A DNA stretch of 45,665 nucleotides, from contig JBGUJG010000129.1 of assembly GCA_045113695.1 (NCBI GenBank), positions 1-45,665 of the forward strand, written 5' to 3'. This document shows positions 24,932 to 31,918 of this stretch, piece by piece (position 1 is the first letter of the stretch; each line of letters starts with the position of its first letter). Under the pieces are notes generated by a model that was not told the origin of the DNA, did not search any database, and saw only the letters and a list, made by a program, of their open reading frames with translations. This DNA is from UBA4246 sp045113695. GTDB lineage: Bacteria; Bacillota; Clostridia; Christensenellales; Aristaeellaceae. A program made the position numbers and the translations under genes.

Positions 24932-25468
24932 TCATTCTGTTTCCTGATCCGGCGCGAACAGCGCCATCTGAACGACGTCGTGATAGGAGCCTTCCCGGTA
25001 AATTTCCTTCTTCAGAACGCCTTCCCGTGTAAAACCGCATTTTTCATACGCGCGCAGGGCCGGAAGATTGAAATCCATCACGGACACCTTGAGCTTGCGC
25101 AGGTTGAGCTCGGAAAAGCCGAAGCGCGTCAGGATTTCCAGGGCGTCCGTCCCGTATCCCTTTCCGCGGAATGATTTTTCCCCGATCAGGATGGCCAGCT
25201 CTCCCAGGCGGTTTTTCCAGTCGATCCGGATAAAGCCGCAGCGGCCGATCAGGATGCCGCTTTCCAGGGTTTCCACCGCAAACTGGTATTCCCCGTGGGT
25301 AAAGCTGCTCTGGCCTGCGGCCCAGCGGGATTCATCTTCAAAGGAAGAGGGATAGAGCATGCCGCTCATCGCGCCGCGCATGGTCTCGTAATCGTTGACG
25401 AAACGGTGCGTATCCTGAAGGTCGCTCTGCTCCAGCGCGCGGAGCAGAACCAGTTTTCCACGATACAT
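24932..25468 (-). CDS. GNAT-family N-acetyltransferase (RimJ/RimL-like)
   Basis: 178 residues, cytoplasmic. The RimJ/RimL subtype is indicated by the start RGKLVLLRALEQSDL, the central ILIGRCGFIRIDW...GELAILIG, the acetyl-CoA loop FRGKGYGTDALEIL (motif A), and LRKLKVSVMDFNLPALRAYEKCGFTREG, which carries the conserved Asn and Tyr of the active site. Likely reactions are N-acetylation of a protein N-terminus or of a small amine; the substrate cannot be read from sequence. It begins 4 nt after the phosphodiester glycosidase, so the two are translationally coupled. Confidence 0.92.
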   Translation of the reverse strand: MYRGKLVLLRALEQSDLQDTHRFVNDYETMRGAMSGMLYPSSFEDESRWAAGQSSFTHGEYQFAVETLESGILIGRCGFIRIDWKNRLGELAILIGEKSFRGKGYGTDALEILTRFGFSELNLRKLKVSVMDFNLPALRAYEKCGFTREGVLKKEIYREGSYHDVVQMALFAPDQETE

Positions 25469-25472
25469 CGGA

Positions 25473-26792
25473 TCAATGCGCCTCCTCTGTCAGGATCAGG
25501 GCGTTCCCGACCCTCGTTTCCGTCCGGCGGCCGCCGGAATTGTCCGAACGGGTGTATGGCTGGCCGCTCTGCTGGGACGGCGTGACCATCGTGGCGGAAG
25601 GACCGCCGTCCAGATTGACGGCGTCCTGCGCGCCCAGATCCAGAAGAAGGGTCTGCGCCCAGTCCAGCTGCATGCCGTAGCTGCCGGAACGGTAGCCTTC
25701 GATCACCAGGAAAAACCAGCTGCCGTCTGCTCTGCGCGCGGCGATCGTCCGGGCATGATGGGAGTAAAAATATTCCTTGCGCTCGTCCAGTTCCTGTACC
25801 TGGGCAATATCGGCTTTTTTGCCGTCCAGCAGCAGCAGCGGGCCGAAATCCGGCCTGCCGCCGCCGGTGATCACCACCGCTTCGTCAAAGACTGGGTCCG
25901 CATGGCAGGTGATATAGACCCGGTCGCCGGGCTGCAGAAAAGACAGCTTTTCCGCCGATTCTCCCAGGGCGGACAGGACCATCGTGCCGGGTTCCAGCGG
26001 CAGGCCCTTCCGGCTGGTATTTTCGGGCTTTCCGCCCGCGCCGAAGGCGTCTTTGATCACGCCGGTGACGGTCTGATGGGTGCGGACGGTTCCGCTGGTT
26101 TCAATCAGAAAATCCGTTCCGCCGGAGGTAAAGGTACCGGTATCATATCGGGGGGTATAAAGTACCAGGGAATTGTCTTTCCTCTCTTCCACGACATTCA
26201 TCGGAATGCTCTTTTCCGCCCGGTCCAGGCGGGGAGCGTTCAGGGCGCTGACCGGGACATTGTCCAGAATCAGCATGCCGCCGCGCTGTACGGAAAGGGT
26301 CAGCGCCGGGTTCGGGCGGCCGACGATCATCCGGGCGTCCCGGGTGAAGCCGACGGCCCAGCCGTTGTGAAACTCGCCCAGGGTCAGCCATTCGCCGTCT
26401 TCCATGTTGCAGCCGACCGGCCCGCCGTTTCCCTCGTCAAAAAAATCCCCGTTGATGGCGCCCAGAAAGGCGCCGGGCAGGCTGTCCAGGCTGGCTTTGA
26501 CCATAGCGGAGGTCATCGTCAGGTTATCGCGGATCCTGCCGGCTCCCAGGATGTTGCTGACATGAAGATGAGGATTGACATTCGGGCTGACGTCCAGCAG
26601 GTGGATCCGCTGGGACATGCCGGCGGACCGGTTTGTTGGCGTCAGATCGATCTGCTGATAGAAGACCCCTTCCGCCAGCGGAAGCTCCAGCCGGGACCGG
26701 GGGGTGAATTCCGTAAAGGATGTGAAAGACAGGCCGAAGGCCGTCACGGGCAGAAAAACCAGGATCAGCAAAAGCCCTGTCAGGCGTTTCAT
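25473..26792 (-). CDS. Secreted phosphodiester glycosidase (NAGPA/DUF2233 family)
   Basis: 439 residues. I use the ATG at 26792, because the GTG at 26804 overlaps the only ribosome site (GAGGAG). A signal peptide (MKRLTGLLLILVFLPVTAFG) leads to the NAGPA-type catalytic domain (about 160-435). Its signatures are present: AINGDFFD, HHARTIAARR, FFLVIEGYRSGSYGMQL, and AVNLDGGPSATM near the C-terminus. The family includes the uncovering enzyme that removes N-acetylglucosamine from phosphodiester-linked sugars and bacterial enzymes acting on wall teichoic acid or exopolysaccharide linkages. A role in cell envelope phosphodiester turnover is therefore likely. It is the first gene of the operon with the acetyltransferase and the small membrane protein. 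Confidence 0.9.
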   Translation of the reverse strand: MKRLTGLLLILVFLPVTAFGLSFTSFTEFTPRSRLELPLAEGVFYQQIDLTPTNRSAGMSQRIHLLDVSPNVNPHLHVSNILGAGRIRDNLTMTSAMVKASLDSLPGAFLGAINGDFFDEGNGGPVGCNMEDGEWLTLGEFHNGWAVGFTRDARMIVGRPNPALTLSVQRGGMLILDNVPVSALNAPRLDRAEKSIPMNVVEERKDNSLVLYTPRYDTGTFTSGGTDFLIETSGTVRTHQTVTGVIKDAFGAGGKPENTSRKGLPLEPGTMVLSALGESAEKLSFLQPGDRVYITCHADPVFDEAVVITGGGRPDFGPLLLLDGKKADIAQVQELDERKEYFYSHHARTIAARRADGSWFFLVIEGYRSGSYGMQLDWAQTLLLDLGAQDAVNLDGGPSATMVTPSQQSGQPYTRSDNSGGRRTETRVGNALILTEEAH

Positions 26793-26862
26793 CGTACGGA
26801 TCACTCCTCTTTTCAGCGGAAATCAGACGGCGGATGAACTATCCACATCAGGAATCTTCCTC

Positions 26863-26891
26863 ATTATATACGATCATACGATAAATATCAA
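26863..26891 (-). promoter_or_regulatory. Promoter of the phosphodiester glycosidase operon
   Basis: Minus strand: TTGATA (26886-26891), 17 nt, perfect TATAAT (26863-26868). It is divergent from the hydrogenase-operon promoter about 70 nt away. Confidence 0.85.
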
Positions 26892-26959
26892 ACAGTTTTC
26901 ACATTTGGCCCCTTTTCATGTTGAAAATGGCCGCATCAGGCACAGAAAGGACTTTTCAA

Positions 26960-26988
26960 TTGACAAAACGGGGCGTTCGTTTTATACT
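26960..26988 (+). promoter_or_regulatory. Promoter of the DRTGG/HATPase/hydrogenase operon
   Basis: Perfect TTGACA (26960-26965), 17 nt, TATACT (26983-26988). The first gene starts 89 nt downstream. Confidence 0.85.
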
Positions 26989-27076
26989 CTTTTCAGGTTG
27001 AATCTGCTTATCCGCAAACGCTTTTTGATGCTGATCAAAGGCGCTGCCGGAGGACGAATTTTGAGGTGATAAAGAC

Positions 27077-27457
27077 ATGACCATTCAGGATATGGCGGAT
27101 GTTCTGCACGCCCGGGTGCTGGTGGGAAGCGAACGGCTGGATACGCCGGTCTATACCGCCTGCTGTTCGGACCTGATGAGCGATGTGCTCGCTTTTGTCG
27201 ATGAGAAAACCGTGCTGATCACGGGCCTGACCAATCCGCACGTCATCCGCACCAGCGAAATGCTGGACCTCAAGTGCCTGATCTTTGCCCGCGGCAAAAT
27301 GCCGACAGACGATATTCTGGACGGGGCGGACGAGCTGGGCATGGTCGTGCTGCATACAAAGATGACGGCGTTCACCGCCTGCGGCCTGCTGTATGAGGCG
27401 GGGCTGCGGGGCGTGCCGGTGCCGGCGGAGTGGCATCAGGGAGGGAGCGTCTCATGA
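27077..27457 (+). CDS. DRTGG-domain protein
   Basis: 126 residues, cytoplasmic. The fold resembles the DRTGG domain (named after a domain in phosphotransacetylase- and HPr-kinase-related proteins): MTIQDMADVLHARVLVGSERLDTPVYTACCSDLMSDVL, then LITGLTNPHVIRTSEMLD and the end LLYEAGLRGVP. GAGGTGAT precedes the ATG. Proteins of this kind recur in clostridial clusters with sensory [FeFe] hydrogenases and anti-sigma-type ATPases, as here, and may bind a nucleotide or acyl-phosphate signal (inference). The stop overlaps the start of the next gene by ATGA, so translation is coupled. Confidence 0.88.
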   Translation: MTIQDMADVLHARVLVGSERLDTPVYTACCSDLMSDVLAFVDEKTVLITGLTNPHVIRTSEMLDLKCLIFARGKMPTDDILDGADELGMVVLHTKMTAFTACGLLYEAGLRGVPVPAEWHQGGSVS

Positions 27458-27882
27458 ACGGGCTGATCCATTCGGAATATCCCCGGGAAACGGCGGATTA
27501 TACCCACGCCGGCGAAGCCAGCGCGGACATCAAGCGGCAGCTCAAGCAGCTGGGCGTCAGCGCCAATGTCATGCGGCGGGTGGCCGTCGCTTCCTATGAG
27601 GTGGAGTTGAACCTGGTGATCCATTCGATGGGCGGGGTGCTTACGCTGGACGTCTATCCGGACAGCATCGTCCTGGTATCGAAAGACCGCGGGCCCGGCA
27701 TCCCCAACCTGGACATGGCGATGAAGGAAGGCTATTCCACCGCCAACGAGGAAGCCCGCGCCCTGGGCTTCGGCGCCGGCATGGGCCTGCCCAACATGAA
27801 GCGCAACGCCGACGGCTTTGAGCTCCAGAGCGAGGTCGGCGTGGGGACGGAAATCCGAATGAGCTTTAAGATTAATGCATAA
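27454..27882 (+). CDS. Anti-sigma-factor-like ATP-binding protein (HATPase_c)
   Basis: 142 residues. The ATG at 27454 overlaps the preceding stop and has GGGAGGG upstream (27439-27445). The GHKL ATP-binding motifs are present: N box VASYEVELNLVIHS (Glu and Asn positions), G1 box DRGPGIP, and G2 box GFGAGMGLPNMK, followed by VGTEIRMSF. This composition is that of RsbW/SpoIIAB-type switch kinases that bind a sigma factor or phosphorylate an anti-sigma antagonist. Partner sigma factor and antagonist are not in the window. The last codons and the TAA stop are formed by the first heptamer repeat of an adjoining array, so the natural C-terminus may have been altered. Confidence 0.9.
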   Translation: MNGLIHSEYPRETADYTHAGEASADIKRQLKQLGVSANVMRRVAVASYEVELNLVIHSMGGVLTLDVYPDSIVLVSKDRGPGIPNLDMAMKEGYSTANEEARALGFGAGMGLPNMKRNADGFELQSEVGVGTEIRMSFKINA

Positions 27883-28006
27883 TGCATAATGCATAATGCA
27901 TAATTCATAATGAAATATACTTTCTGACTGGCCCGCGTCATTGATTTTGCGCCGTCAGGCGCATATGACGCATTATGCACTGAGCATTATGCATTATGAA
28001 TTATAC
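27877..28006. repeat. Inverted pair of heptamer arrays (GCATAAT) between two operon genes
   Basis: Left array: five units of GCATAAT (last TCATAAT) at 27877-27911. Right array: five in-phase units of the complement ATTATGC at 27972-28006 (27972, 27979, 27986, 27993 and 28000; the second is degenerate). Between them is a 60-nt core with a perfect hairpin TGCGCC-GTCA-GGCGCA (27948-27963). The left array supplies the TAA stop of the HATPase gene; the right array ends 17 nt before the hydrogenase start and contains an ATG in its frame. It looks like a small non-coding element inserted within the operon. Confidence 0.85.
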
Positions 28007-28022
28007 TTCGGGGGGCTGGAGT

Positions 28023-29321
28023 TTGGAAAACCGATATCATTCTGTGCGGCTGGACGTTTCCAGATGCCGGGGCTGTACCAACTGTCTCAAGCACTGCCCG
28101 ACGGAGGCGATCCGCATCCGGGACGGCCGCGCCCACATCATCGACGAAAAGTGCATCGACTGCGGGGAATGCATCCGCATCTGCTCGTTTCACGCGAAAG
28201 TGGCGGTGGTGGACCCGCTGGAGTCGATCAAGCGCTTCAAATACGCCATCGCCCTGCCCGCGCCGACCCTGTACGGCCAGTTCCGCGGGCTCAAACAGCC
28301 GGAGCTGGTGCTGGAAGCCCTCAAGCAGGTGGGCTTTGACGATGTGTTTGAGGTAGCCCGCGGGGCGGACGTGGTGACGAAAGCCATCCGGGAGCGGATG
28401 AAAAAGGGAGATTACCCGACGCCGCTGATCTCTTCCGCATGTCCGGCCGTCGTCCGGCTGATCCAGGTGCGGTTTCCCAGCCTCCTGCCCAACGTGATCG
28501 ACATCCGCCAGCCGATGGAGGTGGCCGCTTCGATGGCCCGCCGGGAGTTCTGCCGCAAGCACGGCTGCGCGCCGGAGGATGTGGGCTGCTTCTTTATTAC
28601 CCCCTGCGCGGCCAAGATGACCGCGATCCGCCGTCCGATCGGGCAGATCAAGTCCGAGATGGACGGGGCCCTGTCCGTGATGGAGATGTACGGCCTGCTG
28701 CTGCCGCTGATCAAAAAGATGCAGGCAGACCCGGACTTTCACCTGGCGACCCGCTACGGCATCGCCTGGGCGTCCAGCAACGGCGAGGCCAACGCCGTCT
28801 GCCCGGAGGACAGCCTGTCGGTGGACGGCATCCCCAACGTCATCCGCGTGCTGGAAGAGGTCGAAAACAACAAGCTGACGGACCTCAAATACCTGGAAGG
28901 CAACGCCTGCATGGGCGGCTGCGTCGGCGGTCCGCTGACGTTTGAAAACAACTACGTCGCCAAGAACACGATCCAGACGATGGCCCACGCCCTGCCGCCC
29001 ACCCACCCGGACGAGGATGTGCCGGCCTCCGCGCTGAACAAATACCCCATCCGCAACGACCGGCCGTTTGAGCCCAACGATACCCTGAAGCTGGATGACA
29101 ACATCATCGTCGCCATGCAGAAGATCCAGCGGATCCACGAGCTGATGGAGAAGCTTCCCGGTTACGACTGCGGTTCCTGCGGGTCGCCGACCTGCGAAAC
29201 CTTCGCCGAGGACATCGTGAACGGCCAGTGCCGGGAGATGGACTGCATCCACCTGATGAAGGCGGAGATCCAGCGGATGGCGCAGGAGATGGTGGATCTG
29301 GCGCAAACAAAAAGAGAATGA
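28023..29321 (+). CDS. [FeFe]-hydrogenase-like protein, probable redox/H2 sensor
   Basis: 432 residues from a TTG at 28023, preferred because GGGGGG lies about 8 nt upstream and the start ENRYHSVRLD fits relatives; an ATG at 27996 lies in the heptamer array. The order is: two [4Fe-4S] ferredoxin motifs (CRGCTNCLKHC and CIDCGECIRIC); an H-cluster domain with all four ligand cysteines, Cys140 (SACP), Cys195 (TPCAAK) and Cys296/Cys300 (ACMGGCVGG); then a C-terminal iron-sulfur motif (YDCGSCGSPTC...GQC). The L1 and L2 loops differ from catalytic HydA (TSCCPxW, MPCxxK), as in sensory groups C and D. Neither a PAS domain nor a NuoE/NuoF partner is present. Gene context with switch ATPases argues for sensing, not bulk catalysis. 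Its TGA lies in the next structured element. Confidence 0.9.
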   Translation: MENRYHSVRLDVSRCRGCTNCLKHCPTEAIRIRDGRAHIIDEKCIDCGECIRICSFHAKVAVVDPLESIKRFKYAIALPAPTLYGQFRGLKQPELVLEALKQVGFDDVFEVARGADVVTKAIRERMKKGDYPTPLISSACPAVVRLIQVRFPSLLPNVIDIRQPMEVAASMARREFCRKHGCAPEDVGCFFITPCAAKMTAIRRPIGQIKSEMDGALSVMEMYGLLLPLIKKMQADPDFHLATRYGIAWASSNGEANAVCPEDSLSVDGIPNVIRVLEEVENNKLTDLKYLEGNACMGGCVGGPLTFENNYVAKNTIQTMAHALPPTHPDEDVPASALNKYPIRNDRPFEPNDTLKLDDNIIVAMQKIQRIHELMEKLPGYDCGSCGSPTCETFAEDIVNGQCREMDCIHLMKAEIQRMAQEMVDLAQTKRE

Positions 29322-29622
29322 CGATTCAGCATCCGCTGAATCGTCATTGGGCGGGGGAATCCTTCCCCCGCCCAAACCACCCCCTGAGCAGATTTTCCTC
29401 TCGCTTCGCTCCCGGGCGGAAAATCTGTAAGGAATGTTTTTCTGACGAAAAACCCCGCACACACCGGCGAAGCCGGTGTGTACGATCATACGGGAGGGCG
29501 TTCCCCCTCCCGCTCCCCTCTGAAAGAGCCAACGGAACCGGCAAGCCTCAAATGCCCCTTCGGGGTGCCTGCGGCATCCGCCGGATGAACCGGCGGACTG
29601 AACCTGAGGCCTGCCGGGTCCG
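29317..29622. repeat. Chain of six hairpins within the hydrogenase operon
   Basis: This 354-nt gap (29322-29675) has no gene. It holds six consecutive inverted repeats: 14 bp perfect (29317-29330/29335-29348), 11 bp perfect (29349-29359/29363-29373), 10 bp perfect around a 19-nt loop (29389-29398/29418-29427), 10 bp perfect (29459-29468/29472-29481), 8 bp perfect (29491-29498/29505-29512), and 16 of 18 pairs enclosing two more small stems (29533-29550/29605-29622). The first arm contains the TGA stop of the hydrogenase gene. None has a proper T tract. It is either a repetitive mobile element or an elaborate RNA separating two operon segments. Confidence 0.8.
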
Positions 29623-29675
29623 TTTCTGTCCGTTGCAAATATCATATTTTATAATAATATAGCGAGGTTATCCGT

Positions 29676-30020
29676 ATGAATGTTAAAGAGCTGAAGGAAC
29701 TGATCGGGGCGAAAAGCCTGACGCCGAGCCTTTCGGAGGACACGGAGGTGACCTGCGGGTATGCCTGCGACCTGCTCAGCTGGGTCATGTCCCACGGGGA
29801 CAGCGGGATGGCCTGGACGACGGTGCAGACCAACATGAACGTGGTGGCCGTCGCCGTGCTGGCAGACATGGCCTGCATCGTCCTGCCCGAGGACATCGAA
29901 ATGGAAAAGGAAGTCCTTGAAAAGGCGGTCGGCGAGGGGATTGTGGTCCTGACCTCCCCGCTGACCAGCTATGAGATCAGCGGGCGGATGTACGGGCAGG
30001 GGATCCCGGCCCACAACTGA
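29676..30020 (+). CDS. Second DRTGG-domain protein
   Basis: 114 residues, cytoplasmic, paralogous in shape to the 27077 gene: MNVKELKELIGAKSLTPSLSEDTEVTCGYACDLLSWVM, then VVAVAVLADMACIVLPEDIEM and the ending TSYEISGRMYGQGIPA. The GAGG before the ATG (29663-29666) gives a usable ribosome site. Two different DRTGG proteins on either side of the hydrogenase-like gene may form a heteromeric signal receiver (inference). The PHP gene starts 4 nt after its stop. Confidence 0.88.
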   Translation: MNVKELKELIGAKSLTPSLSEDTEVTCGYACDLLSWVMSHGDSGMAWTTVQTNMNVVAVAVLADMACIVLPEDIEMEKEVLEKAVGEGIVVLTSPLTSYEISGRMYGQGIPAHN

Positions 30021-30024
30021 CGAT

Positions 30025-30735
30025 ATGGTCACGCTGTTTTCGGATCTGCACATCCACTCGTGCCTGTCCCCCTGCGGCAGCGACGATATGACGCCGGCGA
30101 ACATCTGCGGCATGGCCCATCTGAAGGGCCTTCAGATGATCGCCGTGACCGATCATAACTGTGCGAAAAACCTTCCTTATGTGAAGGTCTGCGCGGACGC
30201 GTACGGCCTGCTGCTGATCCCGGGGATGGAGATCACCACCCGGGAAGAAGTGCATATGCTGGGCTATTTCCCGGACGTGGAGACAGCCCTTTCTTTCAGT
30301 GATTTCCTGAAGGGCCATATGCCGAAGGCGAAAAACCGCCCGGACTTTTTCGGCCACCAGTACGTGACGAACGACGACGACGAGATCCTGGAAGAGGAAA
30401 TGACCCTGCTGATGGGCGCGTCCGACCTGCCGCTGACGAAACTGGCCGGCATCGTGCGGGAATACGGCGGGGTGCCGGTGCCCGCCCACATCAACCGGGG
30501 TTCCAACGGCGTGCTGATCAACCAGGGCTTTCTGCCGGAGGAACCGCATTTTACCGCGGTGGAGGTGTGGAAGCATCTGCCATGCCCGCACAGCCCGCAG
30601 GCCGGCCGGGTCATCCTCCATTCCTCGGACGCCCATTACCTGGGGGACATCCTGGAGGCGGAGGAAACGGTGACGCTGGAAGAGCCGTCGGTGGAAGCGT
30701 TCCTGGATTATCTGTGTAAAGGAAGCAGGGAATAG
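30025..30735 (+). CDS. PHP-domain phosphoesterase
   Basis: 236 residues, cytoplasmic. Four PHP metal-binding motifs are visible: DLHIHSCLSPCG near the start, AVTDHN, PGMEITTREEVHMLGYF, and HSSDAHYLGD near the end, so a trinuclear metal phosphoesterase site should form. Family members hydrolyse phosphate esters of nucleotides, histidinol or small signalling molecules; the substrate is unknown. Position between DRTGG and HATPase genes suggests it belongs to the signalling unit. It starts 4 nt after the DRTGG stop and relies on coupling. Its final codons (AGG GAA TAG) lie within the heptamer array that follows, so the stop codon is supplied by the repeat. Confidence 0.92.
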   Translation: MVTLFSDLHIHSCLSPCGSDDMTPANICGMAHLKGLQMIAVTDHNCAKNLPYVKVCADAYGLLLIPGMEITTREEVHMLGYFPDVETALSFSDFLKGHMPKAKNRPDFFGHQYVTNDDDEILEEEMTLLMGASDLPLTKLAGIVREYGGVPVPAHINRGSNGVLINQGFLPEEPHFTAVEVWKHLPCPHSPQAGRVILHSSDAHYLGDILEAEETVTLEEPSVEAFLDYLCKGSRE

Positions 30736-30834
30736 GCAGTAGTCAAAAGTCAATAGTCAATAGGTAGCAGGCGATGAATCCTGAGAAGATGAAACTATTA
30801 TTCCTACTGCCTACTGCCTAATCCCTATTGCCTA
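30724..30834. repeat. Inverted pair of heptamer arrays (AATAGKC / CTGCCTA)
   Basis: Left array at 30724-30772: seven in-phase heptamers (AGCAGGG, AATAGGC, AGTAGTC, AAAAGTC, AATAGTC, AATAGGT, AGCAGGC). Right array at 30800-30834: five heptamers of the complementary type (ATTCCTA, CTGCCTA twice, ATCCCTA, TTGCCTA). The spacer is 27 nt. The TAG stop of the PHP gene (30733-30735) is inside the second left unit. It lies between the PHP and HATPase genes of one operon. Confidence 0.85.
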
Positions 30835-30869
30835 ATCTGCAGCGCTAATAAAAAACAGGAGAGAAATCA

Positions 30870-31427
30870 ATGAAGGATCTATCTCTGCATCTGCTTGACA
30901 TCGCGCAGAACAGCATCCGCGCGGAAGCGAACGTGGTGGAAATCGGGTTTGAACTGAAAGAAGACGGCATGCTGATCATGACCGTCAAAGACGACGGCTG
31001 CGGGATGGACGCGGAGCTGCTGGAACGGGTCAAAAGCCCTTTCACAACGACCCGCACCACGCGGAAAATCGGCCTGGGCATCCCCATGCTGATGCAGAAC
31101 GCCATGGCTTCCGGCGGCGGGGTGGAGATCGAGAGCGAGCCGGGCAAAGGCACCCTGCTGACCGCCACGTTCGATACCTCCTCCATTGACTGCCTGCCGG
31201 TGGGCGACCTGCCGGCCACCCTGGTGACCCTGATCACCGCCAACCCTTTTTGCCCGGAGTTTCACCTGCGCTGCGCGTCCCCCGAAGGGGAAATGACCTT
31301 CACCACGGAAGAAGTCCGCGCTGCCCTGGGCCCGGAAGTCCCGCTCAACGAGCCGGATATCGCAATGTGGATGGAAGGGGCGATCTCCGAGGAACTGACA
31401 CCGATCCTGGGGAGAATCATGAAGTGA
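30870..31427 (+). CDS. Histidine-kinase-like ATPase (HATPase_c), hydrogenase-cluster type
   Basis: 185 residues. AGGAGAG (30858-30864) precedes the ATG. GHKL motifs are clear: N box LLDIAQNSIRAEA, G1 VKDDGCGMD, F/G2 region SPFTTTRTTRKIGLGIPML, followed by SGGGVEIESEPGKGTLLTATF. No phospho-acceptor domain is present. A C-terminal segment of about 75 residues (from LPVGDLPATLVTLI) is extra. In other Clostridia this ATPase is encoded just before the NuoE-, NuoF- and HydA-like subunits of electron-bifurcating hydrogenase. Here those genes are missing and an unrelated membrane protein follows, overlapping by 4 nt. Confidence 0.9.
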   Translation: MKDLSLHLLDIAQNSIRAEANVVEIGFELKEDGMLIMTVKDDGCGMDAELLERVKSPFTTTRTTRKIGLGIPMLMQNAMASGGGVEIESEPGKGTLLTATFDTSSIDCLPVGDLPATLVTLITANPFCPEFHLRCASPEGEMTFTTEEVRAALGPEVPLNEPDIAMWMEGAISEELTPILGRIMK

Positions 31428-31885
31428 ATGATGCCGTCCGGTTTGTCCTGGTTATCCTCATTTTGGATATTGTGATGATTATTTCACTCAGACAGGTTCT
31501 GTATGATTTTCTGATCGGAAACTGTTCAAAGATCGGCGTCCGGAATATCCGGGAAAACCTGTCTTTGCAGGATCGGATCAGGATGGATTATATTGAACAA
31601 TACATCCGGGAGGACACAGAGAAAAAAAGCTTCCGGAAGCATTATCGGTTTTACGGATTCAAATGTTTTGCGGCTCCTGTGCTGTTTGCGGCAGTTCTCT
31701 TTTGCGCAGTGACAGGATGGTATACCAAATATATCATATTCATATATGCAGGTTATGTGATCATTCCCGGGGTGATCATCGGGATTACTGAGTGGGATCC
31801 GATACAGAAATGCACCGTGCATGCGATGAAAAAGCATCCGTTTAAACAAGGAAAAAAGAAACGGAACAGGAAAAGAAATCAATAA
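31424..31885 (+). CDS. Small membrane protein of unknown function
   Basis: 153 residues. The GTG at 31424 overlaps the preceding stop (GTGA), and GGGGAG at 31409-31414 is well placed; no in-frame ATG exists near the start. An N-terminal membrane helix (about 4-22, FVLVILILDIVMIISL) is followed by a charged loop of about 55 residues. Two more helices follow (about 84-103, FAAPVLFAAVLFCAVTGW, and 107-128, IIFIYAGYVIIPGVIIGI), and then a strongly basic tail ending KKKRNRKRNQ. I recognise no family. Overlap with the HATPase gene suggests cotranscription with the signalling operon. Confidence 0.78.
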   Translation: MNDAVRFVLVILILDIVMIISLRQVLYDFLIGNCSKIGVRNIRENLSLQDRIRMDYIEQYIREDTEKKSFRKHYRFYGFKCFAAPVLFAAVLFCAVTGWYTKYIIFIYAGYVIIPGVIIGITEWDPIQKCTVHAMKKHPFKQGKKKRNRKRNQ

Positions 31886-31918
31886 AAGAAGTCTATAAGT
31901 AAAAAATGTCTTTGTCCA

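Noticed and set aside
27877..28006. CRISPR array
   Set aside because: Units are 7 nt, contiguous and without spacers.
29228..29662. 144-codon open frame across the hairpin chain
   Set aside because: It runs through perfect inverted repeats, has no ribosome site and no domain; its composition reflects the palindromes.
31250..31423. N-terminal extension of the 31424 membrane protein
   Set aside because: The upstream part is out-of-frame shadow of the HATPase gene (Arg/Pro/Gly-rich), and the GTG at 31424 has a good ribosome site.
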